Source: Planctellipticum variicoloris
Lineage (GTDB): Bacteria > Planctomycetota > Planctomycetia > Planctomycetales > Planctomycetaceae
DNA length: 64,000 nt
Assembly (NCBI RefSeq): GCF_030622045.1
Contig: NZ_CP130886.1
Location: 6,952,001 to 7,016,000 of the forward strand
Direction of reading: 5' to 3'
The notes under the pieces were generated by a model. That model saw only the letters and a program-made list of their open reading frames with translations, did no database searches and was not told the DNA's origin. Below are positions 18,479 to 28,375 of the stretch, piece by piece (the first letter of the stretch is position 1; each line of letters begins with the position of its first letter). Position numbers and translations under genes: made by a program.

Positions 18479-20217
18479 TGCGACAGCTCCCCGATCATCT
18501 GGACGATGCGGTCCGTCACCCCCTTCAGCTCGGTATCGATCTCCGCCAGCTCACGGGGCGGCTTGAAGACGTAGAAGTGCCGGTTGAATGGAATCTCGTA
18601 CCCGACTTTCGTCTTCTCATGGTCGATCCAGGCATCGGGAGCGTGGGGCAGGACTTCCCGCTCGAAGTACGTCTGGACGTCTTCGGACAGGGGGACGTTC
18701 TCGGTATCCCGCAGATTGGCGTCCGGCTGCGGCTGCCCCTTCAGCTTACCCTTGGTGGCCTTCACAATCTGGCCGGCCGCGTCCCGTTCCGGGCGTTCGA
18801 CAGTAATCGTGTGGTAGCCGAAGTCCGCGTTCTTGAAGATGAGGCTGATTGGCACGCCGTCCTTCGTCACCTTCTTGGCCTTGCCGAACAGCTTGGTGAT
18901 CTCGGCAATGTGCTCGTCGCTCAGTTCCTTCCGCTTGCTCCCCAGACTCTTCCGCATCTTCTGGAAGTACCCGCTGGCGTCGATGAGCTGCACCTTCCCC
19001 TTGCGGTGAGTCGGCTTGCGGTTGCTCAGAATCCAGACGTACGTGCTGATCCCCGTGTTGTAGAACATGTCCGTCGGCAGCCCGATGATCGCTTCGACCA
19101 GATCGTTTTCCAGCACGTACCGGCGGATCTCACTTTCGCCCGAACCCGCTCCGCCGGTGAAGAGGGGCGAGCCGTTCAGCACGATGCCGAACCGGCTGCC
19201 GCCGTCTTTGGCCGGCCGCATCTTGGAAATCAGGTGCAGCAGGAACAGCAACGAGCCGTCACTGACGCGGGGCAGGCCGGGACCGAACCGCCCGTTGAAG
19301 CCCTGCGTCTCGGCTTCCTTGCGGACTTCCTTCTCGATCTTCTTCCATTCGACGCCGAACGGCGGATTGGAGAGCATGTAATCAAAATGCTTCCCGAGCA
19401 GCCCGTCGTTCGAGAGGGTGTTCCCCAGGACGATATTGCCGACGTCCTGCCCCTTGATGAGCATGTCCGCCTTGCAGATGGCGTACGACTCGCCGTTCAA
19501 CTCCTGCCCGGACATCACGAGCCGGGCGTCCGGATTGAACGCCTGCAGGTACTCATCGGCGACCGACAGCATGCCGCCCGTCCCGGCGGTCGGATCGTAC
19601 AGCGACCGGACCACGCCCGGCTTGTTGAGAGCGTCGTCGTCCTCGATGAAGATCAGGTTGACCATCAGCCGGATGACCTCACGGGGCGTGAAGTGCTCCC
19701 CGGCGGTCTCGTTCGAGAGTTCGGCGAACTTGCGGATCAGCTCTTCGAAGACCTGCCCCATTTCCGCATTCGTGACCTTCTCGGGATGCAGGTCGACGTT
19801 GGCGAACTTTTCGGCCACCTGATACAGCAGCCCGGCCTTGGCCAGCCGTTCGACTTGCGTCGGAAAGTCGAAGCAGACAAAGATATCCCGCACGGCGGGG
19901 GGGAACGCCTGGACGTAGCCGAGCAGGTTTTCCCGCACGTGGTCCTGATCCCCCATCAGTTCCTTCAGGGTATTCGGCCACGTGTTGTAGAAGAGCTGCC
20001 CGGACTTCTGCAGCAGGAACTGATCGGGATTCAACCCCGCCTTCGTCCGCTTCTCCAGCTCCTTCAGCACGGCGGCCTTGGTCGGTTCCAGAACGCAGTC
20101 GAGCCGTCTGAGCACCGTGAACGGCAGAATGACCTTGCCGTATTCGGACTGCTTGTAATCGCCCCGCAGCAGTTCGGCGATGGACCAGATAAAGGACGAA
20201 AGGTTGGTGTCGGCCAT
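18475..20217 (-). CDS. hsdM: Type I restriction-modification N6-adenine methyltransferase subunit M
   Basis: Methylates adenine in the sites chosen by HsdS, using S-adenosylmethionine. The 580-residue protein has the N-terminal HsdM helical domain (SSFIWSIAELLRGDYKQSEY), AdoMet motif I DPTAGTGG (208-215) and catalytic motif IV NPPFG (284-288). Further family blocks are GEHFTPREVIRLM and GSLLFLLHLISKM. Length and motif order are normal. First gene of the leftward operon; it starts about 245 bp from the terminator of tRNA-Glu. No strong promoter is seen in that gap. Confidence 0.95.
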   Translation of the reverse strand: MADTNLSSFIWSIAELLRGDYKQSEYGKVILPFTVLRRLDCVLEPTKAAVLKELEKRTKAGLNPDQFLLQKSGQLFYNTWPNTLKELMGDQDHVRENLLGYVQAFPPAVRDIFVCFDFPTQVERLAKAGLLYQVAEKFANVDLHPEKVTNAEMGQVFEELIRKFAELSNETAGEHFTPREVIRLMVNLIFIEDDDALNKPGVVRSLYDPTAGTGGMLSVADEYLQAFNPDARLVMSGQELNGESYAICKADMLIKGQDVGNIVLGNTLSNDGLLGKHFDYMLSNPPFGVEWKKIEKEVRKEAETQGFNGRFGPGLPRVSDGSLLFLLHLISKMRPAKDGGSRFGIVLNGSPLFTGGAGSGESEIRRYVLENDLVEAIIGLPTDMFYNTGISTYVWILSNRKPTHRKGKVQLIDASGYFQKMRKSLGSKRKELSDEHIAEITKLFGKAKKVTKDGVPISLIFKNADFGYHTITVERPERDAAGQIVKATKGKLKGQPQPDANLRDTENVPLSEDVQTYFEREVLPHAPDAWIDHEKTKVGYEIPFNRHFYVFKPPRELAEIDTELKGVTDRIVQMIGELSQ

Positions 20218-20462
20218 GCTGCTTTCAGTCGGGTTCCAGATGGTCTGTCTTGTTGGGATGTCGGAACGCCGTCGTCTGTCCGCCCGTTCCCGAGTGAAGC
20301 CAAGGTAAACGGGGAACGGGGCATCCGAAAGCCTTCTGGGGCGGATCTGTCGGGGAATCCGCCGCGACGGCGTTCGACCGCCGGAATGTTGAGGCGACGG
20401 CGATCAGCGGGGGCGGCTGGCAAAGGCGTCGCGCCGTCAAAGGCGCAGCCGGAAAACGAACA

Positions 20463-20493
20463 GAGCCGCGAAGTCCAATGGGCTTCGCGGCTC
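20463..20493 (-). terminator. Terminator of tRNA-Glu, minus-strand direction
   Basis: A perfect 11-bp stem (GAGCCGCGAAG at 20463-20473 with its complement at 20483-20493) has a 9-nt loop. It is followed on the minus strand by TGTTCGTTTT. It lies 8 bp past the right attachment repeat and shares the CCGCGAA stem core with the terminator at 9729-9765. Confidence 0.65.
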
Positions 20494-20501
20494 CGTGTGA
20501 C

Positions 20502-20517
20502 CAGTACCCCCAAGGGG
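20502..20517 (-). repeat. Right attachment-site repeat in the tRNA-Glu 3' end
   Basis: The 16-bp core CAGTACCCCCAAGGGG is identical to 9767-9782 and in the same orientation. It covers the 3' acceptor strand and part of the T-arm of the intact tRNA. The two repeats enclose about 10.7 kb with the restriction operon. Confidence 0.65.
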
Positions 20518-20577
20518 ATTCGAACCCCTGTCCGCAGACTGAGAATCTGCTATCCTGGGCCTCTAGACGATGGGGGC
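20505..20577 (-). tRNA. tRNA-Glu (anticodon CTC)
   Basis: The minus strand folds as a 73-nt tRNA. It has acceptor GCCCCCA / TGGGGGT (first pair G-U), a D-arm with GTCT and GGAT, an anticodon stem GCAGA / TCTGC around loop TTCTCAG (anticodon CTC), and a T-arm AGGGG-TTCGAAT-CCCCT. The discriminator base is A, and CCA is not encoded. A terminator follows. This is the probable integration site of the island to its left. Confidence 0.92.
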
Positions 20578-20627
20578 GTCTGAGCTTCCAGTATGGCGAC
20601 ACGCGGGCGCGTGTCAAGGTTCGCGTT

Positions 20628-21029
20628 TCACCTGTCGGCGTCTTCGCTCGCATACGCCTCAATCTCGAACGGATTCTCCCGATACGGGTCTCTCCCCCGC
20701 GTCCAGAGCCAGACGCTGCACAGCAGATAGGCTGGGAGAAATGCCGGGCCCCAGCGTTCGTACTGGCGGACGTGGACGCGCTCGTGGGTGCGCGAGGCTT
20801 CCAGCCACGCCGGAGAGCCCCCCAGCACAACGTGCCCAAATGTGATTGCCGCGACCGGTCCGACGAACCAGACTCCCCGGTTCAAGAAACGGGAAATCCA
20901 GCCGCCGTGAGCCTCCAGAACGCCGGACACGACCCGAGCCCGTCCGCCGGTCGCCAGCGCCACTGCGGTCAGCGACAGGCCGATCAGCGTACCGGGGCTG
21001 GCCCAGACGTACCGGATGAGCACCAGCAT
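20628..21029 (-). CDS. Conserved membrane-associated protein of unknown function
   Basis: A 133-residue protein from the ATG at 21029 (MLVLIRYVWASPGTLIGLSL). It has two N-terminal hydrophobic segments, then THERVHVRQYERWGPAFLPA and YRENPFEIEAYASE. The H-E-x-x-H-like THERVHV and the acidic ENPFEIEA tail recall a small family near TerC-like genes, but I cannot assign a function. The gene begins 32 bp after the terC stop on the same strand, so cotranscription is likely. The longer frame open to 22148 is a shadow of terC beyond this ATG. Confidence 0.65.
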   Translation of the reverse strand: MLVLIRYVWASPGTLIGLSLTAVALATGGRARVVSGVLEAHGGWISRFLNRGVWFVGPVAAITFGHVVLGGSPAWLEASRTHERVHVRQYERWGPAFLPAYLLCSVWLWTRGRDPYRENPFEIEAYASEDADR

Positions 21030-21061
21030 CAACGGGTCCCCCGTTGCAAGGGGGCGTCGCT

Positions 21062-22222
21062 TCAGGCCACGTGATCGACGTGATCCTCGTGCGGCGCGTG
21101 TTCGGGAGCCGGGAAGACAAACGACGCGCCGATCCCCGCGGCCAGGGCGACGACGATCAGCGTCAGCGACGACAGAGGGGAAATCTCGAAGTAGGAGTGC
21201 GCCAGCATCTTGACGCCGACGAACGCCAGTACGACGACCAGGCTGTATTTGAGATAACGGAACTTGTCGAGCAGGTCGGCGAGTGCGAAGTAGAGCGATC
21301 GGAGTCCGAGAATGGCGAACACGTTGGACGTGAAGACCAGGAACGGGTCGTGAGTGATGCCGAAGACCGCGGGAATCGAGTCGACAGCGAACAGCAGATC
21401 GCTGGTTTCCACGACGACCAGCGCCAGCGCCAGCGGGGTCAGATGCAGTTTGCCGTGAACGCGCGTGAGGAAATGGTCGCCGACGAAACCGGAGTGATAG
21501 GGGAGGAACCGACGGAACAGCCGGACCATCTTGCCTTCTTCGAAGTCCACTTCTTCGTCGCCCGAGACCAGCATCTTGAAGGCCGTGTAGATCAGCAGCA
21601 GGCCGAAGATGTAAATCACCCAGTGGAAGCTCTCGATGACGACGGCCCCGAGGCCGATCATCACGCCGCGCATGATCAGTGCGCCCATGATCCCCCAGAA
21701 CAGCACCCGATGCTGCAGGATGGCGGGGACCTGGAAATAGGTGAGGATCAGCGCGATGACAAAGATGTTGTCCATGCTGAGGGACTGTTCCACGAGATAG
21801 CCCGTGAAGAACATCGTCGCCGCGTCCGTACCGTTGTGGGGGAGCGATTTGCCGGCCCCTCCTTTGCGGGGAGCTTCGAACGGGTAGGCCAGCCGGAACC
21901 AGGGTTCGTGGTGGACGGCGGCGTGCTCGTTGGCGCTGGCTTCGGCAGCGGCTTTCCCCTCTCTCCCCAGATCGAACCAGTGGTGCTCGTAGGAGTAGTA
22001 GACGAAAACCGTAAATCCACACGCCAGCAGGAAATACGCCAGAGTCCGCAGCAGCGCCTGCCGCGCAGTGATGGCCTTTTCCTCGCGATTGAAGAAGCCC
22101 AGGTCGAACGCGAGGATGATCAGAACCAGGACGACAAACGCCGCCCACACGAGAACTGTGGCCACCCGCAGGATCCTTGAAAATGTTGACGGCGCCCGGT
22201 GACGCCGCTGTCCGCCTGCCAA
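21062..22222 (-). CDS. TerC/Alx family integral membrane protein
   Basis: A multi-pass membrane protein, likely a metal-ion exporter (Mn in characterised Alx-type relatives). The family blocks are present: FDLGFFNRE near the N-terminus, EQSLSMDNIFVIALILTYF, HRVLFWGIMGALIMRG, VETSDLLFAVDSIPAVFGIT and FTSNVFAILGLRSLYFAL, with a His/Glu-rich C-terminus (APEHAPHEDHVDHV). It has up to 386 residues. The full frame begins with TTG at 22222; a GTG at 22165 would give a start just before the first membrane segment, so the true start is uncertain. It is divergent from the SpoIID gene. Confidence 0.9.
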   Translation of the reverse strand: MAGGQRRHRAPSTFSRILRVATVLVWAAFVVLVLIILAFDLGFFNREEKAITARQALLRTLAYFLLACGFTVFVYYSYEHHWFDLGREGKAAAEASANEHAAVHHEPWFRLAYPFEAPRKGGAGKSLPHNGTDAATMFFTGYLVEQSLSMDNIFVIALILTYFQVPAILQHRVLFWGIMGALIMRGVMIGLGAVVIESFHWVIYIFGLLLIYTAFKMLVSGDEEVDFEEGKMVRLFRRFLPYHSGFVGDHFLTRVHGKLHLTPLALALVVVETSDLLFAVDSIPAVFGITHDPFLVFTSNVFAILGLRSLYFALADLLDKFRYLKYSLVVVLAFVGVKMLAHSYFEISPLSSLTLIVVALAAGIGASFVFPAPEHAPHEDHVDHVA

Positions 22223-22389
22223 CTCGGATCGGGCGGTGCGGTCGGGGATTCTAACGTATCCGCCGCAAATGTCCCATTCCGGCGGAAATGACTGGCGCCT
22301 GCTGCTGACAGGCCACTCAAATTCTGGTAACTCCCCGGTCGTTCCAGGCCCGGATCAGAACCCTTCCCCGCTGTCGGCGAAAGATTGGG

Positions 22390-23664
22390 ATGCTCCCTGA
22401 ATCTCCTGCTCGGTCGCGTTTCGAGTTCGCGATCGTTGCCGTTTCATTCCTGACCGTCCTGCTTGTCGCCTGGAATCTGGTTGATCCGGGAAGCGGGCGG
22501 ACGACGCTGCCATTGGCCGAAGTGGCACGCGTCTCACGCTCGACTGCAACTCGAGCCCATTCCGCCCGGCTGATCCGCGTCCGGTTGACGGTCGATCCAG
22601 TCCGGGAAGCCAAACTGGAAATCGCTGGACCGTATACACTTCGGCCCGTCGGTTCGGACAAGGTGCTGGCCCGCGGAGCCAAGCTGACGGTCGCGACTGT
22701 TCGACCAGTCGCCGGCGGAATCCGGGTCGGCGACCGGGAATACACAGTCAGCGAGCTGGAAATTATCCCGGAAAAGTCGCCGGTGGTCCGTTTCGCCGGC
22801 CATTTGTACCGGGGAAGTCTGCGGATTCATCGGTTCCCCAACGATCGGCTGGTTCTGGTGAATGTGCTGCCGCTGGAGGAATACCTGGCCAGCGTCGTCG
22901 ATTCCGAGATGCCTGCCCGGTTTCCGGACGCTGCGCGCGAGGCCCAGGCCATCATCGCCCGCACCTACGCTCTGCGGCAGATCCGCGAAGCTTCCCCGGT
23001 TGCGGTCTACGACGTCTTTGCCACGCAGCGCAGTCAGAAGTATCTCGGGGTCGAGTACGAGGCCGGCGGACGACGCCTGGCCGGAGAAAGTGCCGCCAGC
23101 CGGAAGATCGTCGAGTCGACCTCCAATCTGGTCTGCACGTCCCGGGGCAAACTGTTTACGGCCTACTATGCCGCCTGCTGCGGAGGACGGACGACTACAG
23201 GCACGGAAATCTTTGACGATGCCTGCGAGGCGCTGAATTCCGTGGCTTGCAGCGGCTGCCGCGATGCCGAACGCTATCGCTGGACAGTTCGAATTCCCGG
23301 CGCCGATTTCGCCAGCGCCGTTGCGAAATCGGCGCCGTCGCAACCCAGACTCAAAACGATTCGAACGGCTCGCCAGACGGCTGGCCCCGGCGACGGCAAG
23401 ATCTCGCGATTCGTGATCGGCGACGGGAGCCGGTCCGCGGAGGTGACCGGCGTGCAACTCCGGTCGCAACTCCCCAAGCTGCTCAGTCCGCACTTTTCCC
23501 TGAAAGTTCAGGGGGCGGACGTTGTCGCGGAGGGTCGAGGGCACGGCCACGGCGTCGGCCTGTGCCAGTGGGGGGCTCGCGGGATGGCGCTGCAGGGCAA
23601 ATCAGCCCTCGAAATCCTGCGGCACTATTATCCGGGATGCCGGGTCGCGCCGATCGTCGACTGA
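22390..23664 (+). CDS. SpoIID/LytB domain protein, membrane-anchored
   Basis: SpoIID-type proteins cleave or remodel the glycan strands of peptidoglycan. The 424-residue protein has one N-terminal membrane segment (FAIVAVSFLTVLLVAWNLV). The SpoIID domain then spans about residues 160-420, with YLASVVDSEMPARFPDAARE containing the catalytic Glu (SEMP), AIIARTYALRQI, and the C-terminal signature GRGHGHGVGLCQWGARGMA with ILRHYYPGC. Length is normal. It is not near other division or sporulation genes. Translation from the ATG at 22390. Confidence 0.88.
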   Translation: MLPESPARSRFEFAIVAVSFLTVLLVAWNLVDPGSGRTTLPLAEVARVSRSTATRAHSARLIRVRLTVDPVREAKLEIAGPYTLRPVGSDKVLARGAKLTVATVRPVAGGIRVGDREYTVSELEIIPEKSPVVRFAGHLYRGSLRIHRFPNDRLVLVNVLPLEEYLASVVDSEMPARFPDAAREAQAIIARTYALRQIREASPVAVYDVFATQRSQKYLGVEYEAGGRRLAGESAASRKIVESTSNLVCTSRGKLFTAYYAACCGGRTTTGTEIFDDACEALNSVACSGCRDAERYRWTVRIPGADFASAVAKSAPSQPRLKTIRTARQTAGPGDGKISRFVIGDGSRSAEVTGVQLRSQLPKLLSPHFSLKVQGADVVAEGRGHGHGVGLCQWGARGMALQGKSALEILRHYYPGCRVAPIVD

Positions 23665-23776
23665 CGATTCGGGGGCACTGGTGGCCTTCAGCCGGGTGTG
23701 CTCTTCGAAAAACGTACAGCCCGCGGACTGGATCGTCGCGGAATCCGACGCCAGCCACACGGACTGAATCCAGTAT

Positions 23777-24160
23777 TCAGGCGGCTCGACGGCGGCGACG
23801 GCGATAGTAGGCCACAGTATTCACCGCTCCGCCCGGTACGGCGCCGTCGATCGGTTCGACGAGATAGGAGTTGGACATCACCCGGTAGAAGAGGAGCAGC
23901 AGCAGCGAACCGCCGGTCCCGGCGACGAATCCCAGCGGGCTGATCGGCGACACGCGATAGCTGGCGTCGTAGAGGAGGAGCAGGCCGCAGCCGATCAGGC
24001 TGCCGCCAATCCCCATCAACAGCGTTCCGACGGCGCCGCCGGGGTCGCGTCCGGGCATGATGGCTTTGGCCACCAGACCGACAACGGTCCCAAATCCAAT
24101 CCACACAAGCATTTCGTGCGCGGCACGTTCGACCGCCACCAGGAGATCCGTGTCTGGCAT
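23777..24160 (-). CDS. GlsB/YeaQ/YmgE-like small membrane protein
   Basis: A 127-residue membrane protein from the ATG at 24160; the frame is open to 24349 without a better start. It has an N-terminal helix, then VWIGFGTVVGLVAKAIMPGRDPGG and VGTLLMGIGGSLIGCGLLLL. These are the Gly-rich blocks of the transglycosylase-associated (GlsB/YeaQ) family, linked to stress in enterobacteria. A further hydrophobic segment and a basic tail (YYRRRRRRAA) follow. The role here is unknown. Confidence 0.8.
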   Translation of the reverse strand: MPDTDLLVAVERAAHEMLVWIGFGTVVGLVAKAIMPGRDPGGAVGTLLMGIGGSLIGCGLLLLYDASYRVSPISPLGFVAGTGGSLLLLLFYRVMSNSYLVEPIDGAVPGGAVNTVAYYRRRRRRAA

Positions 24161-24440
24161 TCCGTTGCCTTTCTCACCTCGACAGCGGCCCGTTTCCGCT
24201 CGTCCAGCGGAACTCATCGACGAATCCGCCGCCAGGATGCACCCGAATCGGAAAGTCAGGGACATTCCCCGCAACTCCCCTGAATTCGCCAGTCGGTTTG
24301 CGCTTGCCCGGAGCTCCGGAGTCGCGTCGGGGCGGATTGTAGGTCGCAACCGCAGGCGGTGAAATAGGATTCTGCCCGCGGTATACTGACTGGCGACGAT
24401 TTTCTCCCTGTTTCACGAGCTTCAGAGAGGGCGGACCTCC

Positions 24441-25361
<921 letters not shown>

Positions 25362-25462
25362 TTCGCCGAACCTGCCGTCGACAGCCTTCGTCCAGAGATT
25401 GAATCACCAACAAACTTGAGCCGACGCGACTTCGACGGCTTCAGCACAGCAGCGAGAGACTC

Positions 25463-26350
25463 ATGCAACGCAAAGGCGAACAGTTTGCAGGTTTGACGGT
25501 TGCGATCGTCACGCCGTTCAAGAACGGTCATGTGGACGAGGCCGGTCTGAAGCAGCTTGTGGACTTCCACGTTGCGGCGGGGACCAACGGTCTGTGCCCG
25601 GTCGGGACGACGGGGGAGAGCCCGACGCTGACGCACGAGGAGCACAACCGCGTCATCGGCATCGTCTGCCAGCATGCGGCCGGTCGGATCAAGGTCATGG
25701 CGGGGACCGGCTCCAACAGCACCTCCGAAGCGATCGAGATGACGAAATTCGCCAAATCGGTTGGTGCGGACGGAGCAATGATGGTCGCTCCGTACTACAA
25801 CAAGCCGACGGGCGAGGGTTTCTACCAGCACTATCGCGCGGTGGCCGAAGCGGTTGACTTGCCGATCATCCTCTACAACATTCCGGGGCGGACGGCCAAG
25901 AATATGGAGCCGGAGGTGATCGCCCGGATCGCCGAACTGCCGAACGTCGTCGCGATCAAGGAGGCCACGGGCTCGATGGATCAGGCCTCGCGGGTGCTCG
26001 CCGAAACCAACTTGACGGTCCTTTCCGGCGACGACAGCCTGACGTTGCCGCTGTTGTCGATGGGGGGGAGTGGCATCGTTTCGGTGGTCGGCAACATCGT
26101 CCCGCAGGACATGCTGAAGCTGCTTGCGGCGTGGAAGGCCGGCAACGTCGCCGAGGCCCGCGAATGGCACTTCAAGTTGTTCACGCTCTGCCGCGATCTG
26201 CTCGGCATCGCCACCAATCCGATTCCGATCAAGATCGCCATGCGGCTGCTGGGACGCGACAGCGGCGAATTGCGTCTGCCGCTGACGCCACTGAGCGCCG
26301 CGGAAGAGACCCGGCTGAAGAAGACGCTCGTGGATTACGGTCTGCTGTAG
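25463..26350 (+). CDS. dapA: 4-hydroxy-tetrahydrodipicolinate synthase
   Basis: Condenses pyruvate with aspartate semialdehyde, the first committed step of lysine and diaminopimelate synthesis. The 295-residue TIM-barrel protein has the usual length. It carries GTTGESPTL (T49/T50), catalytic Y138 in LYNIPGRT and the Schiff-base K166 in AIKEATGS, with [20 protein letters not shown] following. N-acetylneuraminate lyase and related aldolases share the fold, but these motifs and the length favour DapA. A GAGAG stretch 6-10 bp upstream of the ATG can serve as ribosome site. Confidence 0.93.
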   Translation: MQRKGEQFAGLTVAIVTPFKNGHVDEAGLKQLVDFHVAAGTNGLCPVGTTGESPTLTHEEHNRVIGIVCQHAAGRIKVMAGTGSNSTSEAIEMTKFAKSVGADGAMMVAPYYNKPTGEGFYQHYRAVAEAVDLPIILYNIPGRTAKNMEPEVIARIAELPNVVAIKEATGSMDQASRVLAETNLTVLSGDDSLTLPLLSMGGSGIVSVVGNIVPQDMLKLLAAWKAGNVAEAREWHFKLFTLCRDLLGIATNPIPIKIAMRLLGRDSGELRLPLTPLSAAEETRLKKTLVDYGLL

Positions 26351-26563
26351 GCCGCGCCGGTGGCCGGGACTTCCGCCGAACACGCTTTGAGCAGTCTGCG
26401 CGGAAGGTCCGTCTGCGCAGGAGGGCTGCGGGGCCGTGCGCTTGCGACGGGTGGTGGCCGCCGTCATTCTAGAGTCTCCATTCGATCTTCCGGGGCGAAC
26501 GGGCCTCCTCCGTCCCGGCCTCCTGGTTCCAGGGCTCACACGGGCTGCAAGGAGTCTGGCGTC

Positions 26564-27889
26564 GTGATTTTCGGAATGTTCAGAAAGAGCGGCGGCGGTG
26601 GCCGCGACGATGACGACGATGACGAAGAGATCGAGCTGGTCTCATTCCTGGGGGCGCTGAACGGCAAATCGGCCGATCTGGCCGCGAACGGCCGGCTGGC
26701 GCAGGCGGGCTTGATTCCGGCCAAAGAACTGGTCACCGATGCGATCACCCGCCGGGCCGAGATGGTTCGCGTCGAGCCAAAAGGAGAGCGGGCCTCGGTC
26801 ACGATGATGGTGGACGGCGTCGCCTATGCCGGCAGCCGGCTGTCGAAGCAGCAGGCGCTGGCGATTACCGGGATGCTGAAGCTTCTCGGCGGCATGGACG
26901 CCAAACTGCGAGGACGAGCCCAGTCCGGGGGGCTGAAAGCCGACCTGGAGGGAATTCCCTACGAAGTGCTGATCGACGTCACGCCTCTGCCCGAAGGGGC
27001 CGAGCGGCTCGTCGTCCGGCTGCGGAATCTCAAGATCAAGCTGGATACGCCGGATGATCTGGCCTACAGCCAGTATTTGAAGACGAAGATTCGCGAGCTG
27101 ACGTCGCGTCGGCGCGGTCTGCTGCTGGTCGTCGGCCCCCCCAACTCGGGAACGACCACGACGCTGTTCGGCGTATTGCGCGGGATCGACGTTTACTTGT
27201 TTTCGATCTTCTCGATCGCGAATCTCGGCACGCGCGACGTCTACAACATCAACAAGTTTGAGGTCAACGAGGGGGACGATCTCGAAGCGTCGATCATGCG
27301 TATGAAGCGGGCCGAGGCGGACGTGATTCTCGTCGATCCGGTCCAGGACGCCGAGACCGCCAGGACGCTGCTGGAGGCGTCTGAGGAGGTCTGCCTGCTG
27401 GCGGAGATGGCGGCCAAGGACAGCGTCGCCGCGGTCGGGCAACTGATGCAGTGGACCGGGGATCCGAAACTGGTGGCCAAGGGGCTCGACGGGGTGTTCA
27501 GCCAGAAGCTGATCCGCCTGCTCTGCACCGACTGCCGCGAAGCATTTCGCCCGAATCCCAAGTTGCTGGAGAAAGTCGGTCTGCCCCCGGAAACCAAAGT
27601 GCTGTACCGCAAAGGTGAGCCGGCCGTCGACGAGAAGACGGGAGAAGAGGATCCGCCCTGCAAGAAGTGCAACGGGGTCGGCTACTACGGGCGCGTGGCG
27701 ATGATCGAACTGCTGACGCTTTCGGATGAGCTGCGGAAGCTGATTTCGTCCGGGAACGCGACTCCCGAGCAGATCCGGTCTCAGGCCAGAAACGATGGCA
27801 TGTTGACCTTCCAGAAGGACGGCCTGCGGCTGGTCGCCGAGGGAAAAACGTCTCTAGAAGAACTTCAACGAGTATTTAAAGCGACGTAA
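26564..27889 (+). CDS. GspE/PilB-type secretion ATPase homologue with degenerate Walker A
   Basis: Homologue of type II secretion / type IV pilus assembly ATPases, 441 residues. The GTG at 26564 is chosen because AAGGAG ends 9 nt upstream; ATG at 26576 is an alternative. An acidic patch (DDDDDDEE) near residue 15 precedes an N1-like domain. The nucleotide site reads GPPNSGTTTTLFG (191-203): the invariant Walker A Lys is Thr197. Walker B reads ILVDPVQDAETA in place of ILVGEIRDxETA, and the His box is lost (CLLAEMAAKDSVAAV). The C-terminal Cys4 zinc site (C321, C324, C366, C369) and KCNGVGYYGRVAMIELL are intact. Probably a non-catalytic paralogue. Confidence 0.85.
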   Translation: MIFGMFRKSGGGGRDDDDDDEEIELVSFLGALNGKSADLAANGRLAQAGLIPAKELVTDAITRRAEMVRVEPKGERASVTMMVDGVAYAGSRLSKQQALAITGMLKLLGGMDAKLRGRAQSGGLKADLEGIPYEVLIDVTPLPEGAERLVVRLRNLKIKLDTPDDLAYSQYLKTKIRELTSRRRGLLLVVGPPNSGTTTTLFGVLRGIDVYLFSIFSIANLGTRDVYNINKFEVNEGDDLEASIMRMKRAEADVILVDPVQDAETARTLLEASEEVCLLAEMAAKDSVAAVGQLMQWTGDPKLVAKGLDGVFSQKLIRLLCTDCREAFRPNPKLLEKVGLPPETKVLYRKGEPAVDEKTGEEDPPCKKCNGVGYYGRVAMIELLTLSDELRKLISSGNATPEQIRSQARNDGMLTFQKDGLRLVAEGKTSLEELQRVFKAT

Positions 27890-27923
27890 GTGGTTTTGTA
27901 GTAATGCTTTGAATCGAATTTCG

Positions 27924-27953
27924 TGCCCGCCTGGAGTCTGCTCCGGGCGGGCA
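27924..27953 (+). terminator. Hairpin terminator after the GspE-like gene
   Basis: A 13-bp stem with one G-U pair (TGCCCGCCTGGAG, loop TCTG, CTCCGGGCGGGCA) lies 35 bp after the stop. It is followed by TGTTCGTTT, a weak T tract. Confidence 0.6.
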
Positions 27954-28126
27954 TGTTCGTTTCCGGACTCGTGGAAAACTCTGCGCTTTGAATCAATTCT
28001 TCCGAAGTTTCCGTCGCTGGCGTCCGATCTATTCTCTCGGAGAGACGCACGTTGAGCGTCAACCGCAGGATTACTGCCGATCCCCAGAGGACGGCAAGAC
28101 GGTCGGCACGCCGCAAGGACGCAGTC

Positions 28127-28375
28127 ATGAACCGGAGTGTGAGCACGTTGGGACAGAAGCTGGCTTTGGCTGGCTGCCTGCTGGCATCGGCCACGGCCAC
28201 GGGCTGCTTTCAGACGACCGTCGGCGGTCAAACCCTGCCGTCGGCGTACTATCTGGAAGACGACGTGCAGTACTTCCCGGCCGGCGCGGAGACTAAGCTC
28301 TCCAACCAGATTCGCGCTCTGGAGCGTTATAAGCTCGAGCAGCAGTCTGAACAGGACGGGCCGACGGACTATTAA
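28127..28375 (+). CDS. Small exported lipoprotein-like protein
   Basis: An 82-residue protein from the ATG at 28127; the frame is open to 28052. The N-terminus has a hydrophobic export segment with lipobox-like endings (LALAGCLL and ATATGC). The mature part (TTVGGQTLPSAYYLEDDVQY, FPAGAETKLSNQIRALERYK) recalls a family of small planctomycete exported proteins of unknown function. No partner is evident. Confidence 0.65.
   Translation: MNRSVSTLGQKLALAGCLLASATATGCFQTTVGGQTLPSAYYLEDDVQYFPAGAETKLSNQIRALERYKLEQQSEQDGPTDY

Noticed and set aside
18400-20583. 727-residue plus-strand frame over hsdM reaching the tRNA
   Set aside because: Antisense to hsdM and runs through the complement of tRNA-Glu, giving the well-known false peptide around TPKGIRTPV.
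20628-22148. 506-residue minus frame as one gene
   Set aside because: Upstream of 21029 it is an alternative frame of terC; only the last 133 codons look like protein.
22223-22389. Manganese (yybP-ykoY) riboswitch before terC
   Set aside because: The conserved loop sequences of that class are not visible in this 167-bp gap.
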